The notes below the pieces were generated by a model. That model was not told where the DNA came from, searched no databases, and saw only the letters and a list, made by a program, of their open reading frames with translations. Below, piece after piece: positions 55,186 through 64,000 of a stretch of 64,000 nucleotides of DNA. The DNA comes from Auriscalpium vulgare (taxonomy: Eukaryota > Basidiomycota > Agaricomycetes > Russulales > Auriscalpiaceae), in assembly GCA_019915015.1 (NCBI GenBank), contig JAHBBC010000018.1, forward strand, positions 558,001 to 622,000, read 5' to 3'. Position 1 is the first letter of the stretch; each line of letters begins with the position of its first letter. The translations under genes and the position numbers were made by a program.

Positions 55186-55801
55186 GGCCGGTGAGACTGC
55201 GAGACGGACGAGCTGGTCGACGTGGACGTGGACGTGAAGAGGAAAGTCTCAGGGAGTTCAACCGTCTCGGCTGGCTGTGATATACCGCCAGAGGGGGGTC
55301 CCGATATAGTAAATTCTGATGCTCTTCATGTGACAGATTTGAAGGGTTCCCGCGCCGGAGCAGGCTCGGGCTTCTGCCAGTCTTCTGCCATGTGGTTTGC
55401 TCAGGGAAGCTTGAATCCAGGTCCTGGATGCCTAGCCAGCAGCCATTCAAGTTGGCGAGAAGTGAAAGTGAAGGGAGCAGCCAAAAAGAGGTCCGAGTGG
55501 CGAGTGCGAAGAGTTTTAGATCAATTCCAATTTCATTATGAATTGATCAAATGATGAACAAAAATACAACGTGGACCCATACGAGCAAGCGCGCACAAAC
55601 AAGCCACGCGACGCGTAAACAAACGCGATGATTTATTGACGCGTATTTTTTGAATTAGCTAATTCTTGCTAGTATGTGGCAGACCGCCCGCCCCTTCCCG
55701 CCGCCCTCCTTTCCCGCCGCCTCCCTTCCTCCCGCCATCATCACCCTTCCCGCCATCCCTCCCGCCGCTGCCACTGACGACGCGCGACCATCTTTTCCGT
55801 C
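55186..55801. other. Divergent promoter region
   Basis: 616 bp between the minus-strand GPI gene and the plus-strand Rif1-like gene; no coding exon seen. It includes a C/T-rich stretch (55690-55790) just upstream of the Rif1-like start, a common fungal promoter feature. Confidence 0.5.
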
Positions 55802-58800
55802 ATGAGCCTGCTCACCCCGCCAAACTCGTCACAGCGCGACAAGGAGAACCGACTGGCCCCAGGGCGCGTCTCTTGGTGCCAGAATATCCGCTACCACAGC
55901 TTGGGCTCCCCGTCACGCCCGGCGGCCCTTCCAGCGCGAAGAAGGAGCCACCGCTGCGGTCCATCCTCAAGGCCGTTGACCACCCCATCCTCCCCATGCT
56001 CGCCGACACGTCGCGCGAGGAGACGCCGGAACCCGAGGATCCACTCACCAATCTGCGCTACCTCGACACCCCTGTGGCCCACATCCTCGCTGCCGACGCC
56101 TCGCTGCGCGAGCTCATCGAGGGGTACTCCGTCCTCACCGCCCGCCTGCGCGCCGTCGTATCCGAAGCAACGGACGCGGACTGCTCCTGGCCTCTCTTCC
56201 AGCCAATACGCAAATCCACTCCGGAGTTTGTGGATGCGGTCACACGAGACCTGTCGCGCGCGATGGTCGATCCGCTGGCAGGCGACGAGGACGAGTCTCG
56301 CCCCCTCCTGCCGTCACCGCAGAAGAGCCCGCGAAAACGGTCTGGTATGAATGAAGAGCAAGTCAAGTACGCGCGCGACCTCTGCACAGCAACGCACGCA
56401 GTCCTCAAGCTGCTTGGGTACATCTTCACCGTGCCAGCAGTTTTCCGCGTTTTTACCGGTACGTGTCACACCCTAGCCACATATATGCACCTGACCCTCT
56501 TTCAGACGGGCAGCTCCGCTGCATGCTCACCCAGGTCCTTGCCATCCCTCTGGCACCCTCCCTGCCCACGCCGAACGCACGCAAGACCTGCGCGCTCGCG
56601 ATCTGGGTGCTGCAGACGCAGCGCCTGCCCGCCGCCGTGCTCGCGCCCGCGCGCGACCGCATCGCCTACGCGCTCCAACGCGCCATCAACGGCGAGCTCG
56701 GCAAAGAGGGCAAGAAGGGCTCCAGCGCGGACGGCCACCGCGCGGTCCACGACCTCGCGCTGCACGCGCCCGCGCTGTTCGTGCCTGCGTTCGAGCAGCT
56801 CCTCCCCAGCGTGCTCGCGAACCTGATCGGGCCGACGCTCAACCTGCGCGCAATGGCCGCGCACGCCCTCGGGGGTGTCGCGCTGGCGCTGGCCCGCCTG
56901 CCGCGCGCGCACATCCACACGCGCGTGTCGCAGAAGGTCGCGGACTTTTTTACGCAGGCGGCGCCGCGCGCGGGCAGCCAGCTCGCGCCGCTCGACGCGC
57001 CGATCCAGCGTGCGCTCCGTGCGACGCTCAACGCTGCCGAGCCCGTGCACGCCGCGCAGGGCCCGGTCTGGGCGCTCTGTGTGCTGGCGAGCTTCATCGT
57101 CATGCTCGGCCCCGCGCTGTGCACCAGCACGAAGCTCACGCGCGTTGTCTCTGCGCTGGTCACGCTCTCCGCCCGGCACAGGAAGACGTCCGTCCGCGGC
57201 ATCACCGCGCTCCTCTGGCGGCCGATGATGTGGGTGTTCTTGTGCCCGCCGCTCCTGCGCGGCGACGTTCCCGACGACGACGCGGCCCTCGCGATGGAGG
57301 TCGACGGCGAGGAGCACGAGGAGCTGTCACCGCAGGAGGAGGTCAAGCGTGTCGGGTTCTGGGGCGTCATCAAGACAATCCAGGAAATGGGCGCTGGCGT
57401 TGCCGTCATTGGCGCCCTTCTCGCCCACCGCAGCGACAACGACCAAGACCTTGGGAAGATCGTCACCCTCCTCAAGCGGATGGTCTCGAAGAACTGTGGG
57501 GCGTGTCGCGATGCGATGGAGATCACCAGTCGCCTCGTCGGCGCTGCTGTAACCTCGAGCTCGCCCTACGCCTCCAACTTCGATTCGGAGGATGCTCCCG
57601 CCCAGTCGACATGGTCCTGGAACAAGTTGCTTCCTCCCGGCCTGTTCAGCGCCCACCCGGGCTTGCTGACTGCTGACTTCACGATGCTTCAGAGCACCGT
57701 GCGATCGATCCAGCTGGAGACGCCTTGTCCAGATGACGTGCGGCCGTTGACGCGGACCGAGTTGGCGAGCCCCGGTGTTTTTGACGGGCTGTTCGAGATA
57801 TGGAGAGAGGGCCTTGCCCGATTGCATCTGGCCACGAGTGCAGAGCTGCCTGTGAGTCAACTCCAACCTCTGGAATACTCTCGCTGACTTTCCGTCCCAC
57901 AGACCGAGTTCATCGACTCGTGGAAGGGCTTGCTGTTCTCTGCCGTCAGCATGGTGCAAGGTAGTCTCCTCCCCGTCCACCTTAACGGCAATGGGCTGAC
58001 GTCTCGTTTGCAGACTCGGAAGACGCTCAAGGCATGATCCTGTTCACAACGCGCGTCAGCAATATCCTCTGTAGCATCATTGTGGGCACCGATATCAACT
58101 TCATCCCCATGGTCGAATCCCCGCACCCGGATGACGATCTGTTCCCCAATCCCGCACTGCACCGGCACGCCCGCTCCAACGCCGCCATGAAGCTCTCCGT
58201 TGTGCGCGATCTCTGGGCGCTGGCCACGCACATCATACCCATCGAAGAGCTCGGCGTAGGCGGCGAGCACCTACTTGCCTTCATCATGCAGAAGGAGGAC
58301 GAAGCTGTCTGCGACTCGACCACACCGGACGACGCGCGCTGCCAGTGGGCGCTGCTCTGCGCGGAGGTGCTCGTCAAGTGCCGCGATGTGCCGCTCAAGA
58401 TGTTCTGGGGCGCAGACATGTCCAAGAAGTGGACGTGGGAGTGGACAGACGATGTGCGCAGTGCGGTATGGCGCACGTTCTGCGAGCGCTGGCGGGAAAT
58501 CGGCGCGTCGAGGTGGGAGAATGCCCTGTTCCTGCTGGGTGTTCCGTTTTCGTAAGTTTCATATCTAGTCCTTGCGCGCCCTTTCACTCACCGATATGGC
58601 ACATATTGCAGGGACGCGACACCATGGGAAATGTCCAGCGCCGACCTCGACGCATGGGAGGCGATGCTCAAATTCTGCATCGACAGGGCCCTAGACGATG
58701 GCGTCGAAACCGTGCGGATCCTCGACCACGTCGCGAGCATCCTCTCTAGCACACACATCCCTTCGTCGTCCTCATCCACACGCGTCGCGGACCTCCTGCT

Positions 58801-60225
58801 GTCGCACCTCGAGATCGACGACGCCGCCGACGCGCCCGCAACGCTGCTCGAGTTCGTCAACGACACGCTCGTGAGCACGTACCCGCCCGAGCCGCGCGGC
58901 AAAGTCGTGTCTATGTGGCTGCTGCGCACGGTCACGCGCGTCGTCGACGTGTGCCCGCTGAGCCTGTTCCAGGACGTCGTCGGCGCGATCCAAGAGGGCC
59001 TGCAGACTTGGATCGCGGATGAATACCGTGTGTTTACGGAGAGGAATACTCGTTCGATGTCCTTCCGGTGTATCAGACGCTCGCAGTCTGCATGCAGTCT
59101 CTTGGTCCATCTGTCCGTGCCCTCAATGCTCTCGCGCCGCTACTGGAGTCCGGGTTCTTGGGCCGGATGACAAACCGGAATCGATGGCGCAGGCTTTTGG
59201 ACCTTGGAGCGACCTTTCGCCGGTGTCGAGGTTCCTGCGCAGGTTTTTTTTGTTTTTTTTGGCGATGGCCGAAGAGATTGATGTCTTTACATCCTGACGC
59301 CGCTCCGGAGGTGCATATGATATCAGCCAGCCCGCTGTTGGTCTTGTAGATTACTATGGACCGGATAGAGGACTCTGACGTTGAAGCTGCCTGGCTCTGT
59401 GAGATTACCCCGTCGCGTACTCCTCGCGCCGCTCTTCAGAAGGCTCCCTGGAGTTGCTACGTTATACCTCACTACCCCCGCTCCGCCCATTGACTGGCCC
59501 ACGTCCTCGAGCCCCCGTCAACACCAAAGCGTTCATCTCTGCCATGCTCTCTTTGTGACCTGCAGTTCACCTACGCACCTCGCGGAGACCTCCTCGTGCT
59601 CGCGTGCCCATTACGCTCTTGCGACGCGGCGCTCCCCGCGACTCACGTCGCGGCCGAGCTCGGGCGACAAGGAAAACGCGTCGCCTCGTCGGTGATGCTT
59701 CCGTCATGGAGCGAATCGCAATGCAATCTACAGCCCACCTCTCCTCTTGGCAAACGCAGTGCCGTGGAAGTCTTTCAGGACGAACGTCCGATGAAAAAGG
59801 GCAGGCTCGTCGAGCCAGTCGCCATCTCGTGGGCCGCGGTGCAGCCATCGCGTTCCCGGCCACCCGTAGAGCAGCGACAGGTGACAGTGACGCATGAGCG
59901 GTGTGCTGTGGAGCGGGACCTCTCAAGACGCCTCGCCCGTCAAGCGCCAGCCCGTCTCGACAACGGTCTTTATACAGCTCTGTCACACCAACGAAGAAGC
60001 TCCGCCCGCGAGGTCCGCGCCGATCGCGACCCCGTACGCAGCGCAGGGCGTGTCTTCATGGAGGCTGTGGAGGTGCTGCGCCTGAGCGACGTTACGAGGC
60101 TGCAGCGGGCGCGAGAGTATGCAGCCGTGAGCGACAGGCCGCGGGGCAGAGCTCCGCCGTGTCAAAGCCTCGGCGTGTCTATTACTGCGAGGAAAACAAA
60201 AATGCGCACATTTCCAGCGCCGTAG
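55802..60225 (+). CDS. Second Rif1-like protein, disrupted toward the 3' end
   Basis: Start M-S-L-L-T-P-P-N-S-S-Q-R-D-K-E-N. Exons 55802-56458, 56506-57851, 57903-57960, 58014-58551, 58612 to about 59040. The Rif1 N-terminal domain is well conserved: L-P-T-P-N-A-R-K-T-C-A-L-A-I-W, R-D-R-I-A-Y-A-L-Q-R-A-I-N-G-E-L-G-K, L-N-L-R-A-M-A-A-H-A-L-G-G, and G-A-G-V-A-V-I-G-A-L-L. Frame problems: at C-run 55908-55911 (one more C joins the N-terminus to P-V-T-P-G-G-P-S-S), near 59044, near 59164, and further breaks at 59.25-59.7 kb. Coding-like pieces continue (I-E-D-S-D-V-E-A-A-W at 59.37 kb; L-G-K-R-S-A-V-E-V-F-Q-D-E-R-P at 59.75 kb). The conserved C-terminal block of the 19.9-kb paralog is not found. 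Either a decaying paralog or error-prone sequence. Confidence 0.7.
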
Positions 60226-62309
60226 AGGTCTTCAAGCTCTTCTCCTTTGCGGGTCCTTAAAAAAAAACAAAAAAAAGCTATACTGATTGCAGGCAGTGGT
60301 GGAGTTAGTTCCCTTGATGATCGTGTGCGGCAGTTCTGACGTGTCGTGTCCCAGATGACTCCATCTAGGACTCAAGCCGTCATAGCCTGCGACCGCCCCG
60401 CCCTCGTCCGACGACACCCGCATGTCGGCCAGTCACGCCCATCACCTCGTTCGCTGGCATGCGCCGGCCCTGGTCCATTGACCCGCCCAGCGATGATTCG
60501 CGCTGCGTCCGACAGCCCGTCGCGCGCGCATGTGCCCGTCGCGTATTCCAGGACTCGGCTCGGGCTCCGCTGCCTGCCGCTCGGCCGCCGCGATTCCCTA
60601 CGGTCTATACCGAGGGACCTCATGCAGTTGACACCACCACGTCATGTTGCAGTGAATATCTCCTTTGCTCCGTCTATGGCTGTGTTCCCGTCTTACTTAT
60701 GTCCGTGCCCACATTTGTTGTACCGCATTGTACAAGATTGCAATTTGTTCGTAATGAAACCTTTACGGAAACGGGTCCTCTTTGATCGCGAATCGCGCCC
60801 ATCTCCTCTGAGACCTATCTGAGACTGAGCGAAGCGGGCGGTCTTCGCTTACGCCGCGCGCTAGCACCCAGATTTCTTGCGAACTATAAAGTGAGAGTGA
60901 TTTCCCTGGCATGGCCAGGGAAAGAGCTAAGGGGCCTTCCTTGTGGCTTTGTTCAATTCCTCTGGGGGGGGGTGGACCAGGGATCGGGATTCGGGAGCGC
61001 CGACAGAGCTGGAAACCACAGGAACGAACGCATGGGAGTTTTCCCCGTTGAGGAGCAATGTCTGAATTCTTTAGCATGTGCATGTGTGCTAGCGCTTCCA
61101 GAGCTAGAATCCACAAAGTATAGTCAAGGGCACCAGAAGGTGAATTTGGCTCACGGGCCGGCGCGCCGCCGCGTATGCCGCGCACGGCGGGCATGTCCGA
61201 CCGCGACGTCTCTATTAGTTTATACCCTCAGGTCAGCGGAAGGTCTTCATATGACGCGGTTTTCTTGTACGCTACCTGCCGTCATTCTTTCTGTGCTCGT
61301 GAGTGTAGCAGGGCTGCTTCGTCTTCGATGATCTCTCTCCTGATCTCTCAAACTGCCTCAAAAACGCGCACCTTTGAATGTGTTTAGTGCGGCACGACTG
61401 TACTCCGCGCAAGGCACGGCAACGGAGGACTATAGCATGCCTTCGATGCTCCATCCATCAACAAGGTACGCCGGATTGTTCATCCCCTCCCGTCCCTTCG
61501 TCGCCACATAGTCAACCGCGTCTCTTATCTCTCTATTTATCTAAGGCTTCCGGGTCAAATAGGTCTCTTCATCGCCCAGGTGCGCCGCCAGTGACAGTGA
61601 TCAACAAGCTATAATCTCGTTTATATTGCCGTCACCTAAGTCGATCGCCACTGGCGACTACGGCATATGACAATGTCCTAGGACACAAATTCAGGTGTCG
61701 CCAGCTCGACTTCGTTATAGCTCACTGCATATGACTCACCCCTCGTCGTGCTGGCGATGCAGATCTTCTTAATATGCCACAATGCGTCATATAGGTCGAC
61801 GGGCCACGCGACGACGTATTGTCAACCTCGACACCCCACGGCCACGCGTGGTGGCACGTTCAGTCTTTCTCACCACCTCGGCACCGGTCGGAAACGTGTT
61901 TCCGGTGCGAATGGGTGCTTTTGGCTGTCATGCAGCTCGCGAACATTGGACTGGAAGTTATCGGAACATCAAACGCCTTGTCGCCTTACTGTGTCCCAAC
62001 ATGCGATCACGCTTCGCTAATACACTTCATAAACGCATGTCGTTGGGTTTCGTTGTTTGACTTGTCGCACTTACGTCTCGCTTTTCTCATCACAATGGAC
62101 CTGTCGTAATGGGAACAATAGAGGAGACATCAGAGGTACTGGATGGAGGGCGGACATAACACCGTGTTCACGAGTATTCAATTGTCGACCCACTTGTGGC
62201 TTTGTGCTCTGCAACTTGCCTTCAGTCCCTCCGAGGACTTTCGACTTGGACCGTGCGGGCTGCATATCCTCACTCCCCTGAGGATCGTCTGACCTCAAAC
62301 CCTAGCACT
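60226..62309. other. 2.1-kb intergenic region, nothing supported
   Basis: No domain-bearing frame or splice-linked exons. A short poly-A-like run (60259-60279) follows the Rif1-like gene. Frames at 60346-60822, 60891-61331 and 61748-62109 show no recognisable feature. Confidence 0.4.
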
Positions 62310-63971
62310 ATGTCGAACGTTTTCACACACCCGACCTCAGACATTTCTTGGACTTGTTTTCGTCGTACGTGGCTCATCTCCGACAGTCGTTTTCGGCGAT
62401 ACTCAACAATTCCGAACGGCGTGCTCTGATGCCACCCAGGAAGGGACCTTCGCCCGACCCTCGCGCCACATCGACGGCCCTTAAGGGCAGAAAGTTGGCT
62501 ATAAGATTCCTAATGTGCGCGGAGGACGACCCTCACAGAAACTGGACGAGGGACGTGGACCCTCCTCGGTTGGATAACGGTTCACGCACGTCTGTCGGCG
62601 TGGCGCGAGGTCGGCTCAGCGGCTACCCCCAGCTATGGAACTTGGCGGCGCATCGACCTCGGAGACGCTGGGGCGCAGGAGATGCGGCACGATCACAGTC
62701 GCCGCGCTCCTCATGTTCCCAAATTCGGACTCTCTGCTCCTCGTCGGCGCTGATCTCATAAGTCGATTACTTCGACCGCGTCAAGGAACCGACGTCGGGG
62801 GTCGTGGGACGATGGCGATTATATGCTGGGTCGTTCTCCTGTTCTGCCAGATCCCAGCCGAATAAATCACATTGTACGTGGATGATGAACCCCAAGTGAT
62901 CCCGGCCTAATTTCCTTGGGCGGAGTCGCTCACCGTTGCGCGATCTGTCCATGTGTGGGCTTTATTTTGAGCTATGGACATCTCGAAGCGCTTCACGGTC
63001 TCCGACATCTGGAAGTCCGTGTTCCCCGGGGAAACTGAGGGGTTCTGCAACGACCAATCCTCGGGGCCTGCAGGCATGGACTACCTGGAGTCCTCAAATT
63101 TTCACAGTTTTCCCCCTCCACGATGCACATTCCTGGCGATGACGCGCTGGCGCACCTGCGAACACTGGTCGCTCTACCGAATCTTGGGTACCTCGACTCA
63201 CCGTGCCCCCCCCCCCCCTGGATGACGCGTTGCGCCCATGTGCCCTAAATCATCTCCTTCTCCCTCCCGATGCAAGTCTCTTCGTCACGATCGCACGGAC
63301 ATGCCCCACGTGGGCCAGTCGGCAGGGAGCGGGTCCTGCCCATGTGAGGCCCCTCGCCAGCAATCTGGCTGAAGAATGCGACATAGACGACGACTGATGG
63401 GGATAACTAGGTTTAGCCGCAAGCCACGGGCCCCCAAGAGTGTATACTTTGCAGCCTTCAAGACAGTGGCCACAACTGGCATGAGTCCTCGATGTTGATA
63501 CACGTGGAGAACATCGTGACAGTGCATCCCCCTTTCTTGCGCGCGATAAACGCAGCAGTGCCGTGGGAGATTGTCACCAAACTTTGGTTGGCTTTCCCCC
63601 TTAGCCACGGCGATGTGTCGACTATCTTCCCTCGCGTTGCCAAACTCTGCCACCTCGCTCTGTACGAGTCGGAGACTGCAGCGCCCGTGCTCGGATTCAT
63701 GGCAACAAGGGATGCGTGCCACATTTCCGATACCGGCGAACAGCACGACCTTCTTCCCCAGCTTCTGAGCATCAGGATGGTGGATGTCGACTTCGACCAG
63801 GCGCAGCTCGCGAACGTGACTGCCTGGTGCAAACGACGCGTCTTGGCAGGAAAGGGATTGTCGGATCTTTTCCTCACCGACTGCTGCCACCAAGAACCAC
63901 TCTTGGCGTTGAGGGATATCGGCCCCTTGAACGTGACCATTTGTTCAACCACCACCGTTACTAGTACTTGA
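62310..63971 (+). pseudogene. Decayed F-box copy, inverted relative of 50.7-52.3 kb
   Basis: Follows the minus-strand F-box gene in opposite orientation: M-S-N-V-F start, L-F-S-S-Y-V, S-P-D-P-R-A-T, C-A-E-D-D-P, G-Y-P-Q-L-W and A-R-S-Q-S. The frame changes many times and large parts are missing. The last part, 63492-63971, is a clean open frame (V-H-P-P-F-L-R-A-I, K-G-L-S-D-L-F-L-T-D-C-C, L-A-L-R-D-I-G-P) matching the C-terminus of the other copy. The F-box region is scrambled, so it is non-functional. Confidence 0.75.
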
Positions 63972-64000
63972 TTATTCCCGATGCGTGTTTCTGTGTTTAC

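Noticed and set aside
55882..55914. 32-nt intron to explain the frame change at the start of the second Rif1-like gene
   Set aside because: Possible GT-AG pair and phase, but it would delete a conserved-looking W/Y-H segment; one extra C in 55908-55911 explains the change more simply.
56502..57526. Long minus-strand open frames opposite the Rif1-like gene
   Set aside because: Arg/His-rich antisense shadows caused by the high third-position GC of the real gene.
1..64000. tRNA, rRNA, CRISPR arrays, replication origins
   Set aside because: None was recognised by eye; a covariance-model scan would be needed to exclude tRNAs.

Overview
The window reads as nuclear DNA of a filamentous basidiomycete, most likely a wood-decay or litter Agaricomycete. 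Genes are dense and GC-rich with many spliceosomal introns of about 46-70 nt (GTRNGY...YAG). Families present are typical of that group: F-box/LRR-like paralogs, 7-TM membrane proteins, KRE9/KNH-type GPI proteins, hAT transposons and tyrosine-recombinase retroelements. No rRNA, tRNA, CRISPR or prokaryotic operon signal was seen. All gene models were built by eye from splice sites, reading phase and paralog comparison.

Layout. 1-3.2 kb: 3' end of a hAT transposase, a three-exon HExxH zincin-like gene, and a truncated F-box pseudogene on the minus strand. 3.2-14.5 kb: five secreted-precursor genes on the plus strand (3937, 6001, 7341, 11635, 13945). Each has a first exon of 83-86 nt ending in phase 2 after the signal peptide, and most carry Lys-Arg sites downstream. 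The first two lie in a tandem duplication. A seven-exon 7-TM gene (minus, 9.0-10.5 kb) sits among them and its paralog is at 17.4-18.9 kb (plus). 19.9-24.3 kb: a Rif1-like gene. 24.6-26.6 kb: a cyclopropane-fatty-acyl-phospholipid-synthase-like methyltransferase with an odd splice junction. 26.8-28.6 kb: F-box gene.

29.1-41.2 kb is a transposon nest. A tyrosine-recombinase retroelement (gag with zinc knuckle, RT-RNase H, YR) has repeats in A1-B1-A2-B2 order. Its second A repeat is interrupted by a 5.3-kb hAT element with 8-bp target duplications. That hAT encodes a single 1409-aa protein fusing a Ulp1/C48 cysteine protease to a BED-hAT transposase. 41.2-45.9 kb holds poorly resolved exons and short repeats. 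46-50 kb: two F-box genes, one inside a 2.1-kb segmental duplication of the 26.5-28.6 kb block that also carried along the last exon of the methyltransferase gene. 50.0-55.2 kb: a small secreted gene, a minus-strand F-box gene and a KRE9-type GPI protein. 55.8-60.2 kb: a second Rif1-like gene, broken toward its 3' end. 62.3-64 kb: a decayed inverted copy of the 50.7-52.3 kb F-box gene.

Most apparent single-base frameshifts in otherwise good genes sit in short homopolymers and are restored by one extra base of the same kind. Undercalled homopolymers in the assembly are therefore a real alternative to gene death.
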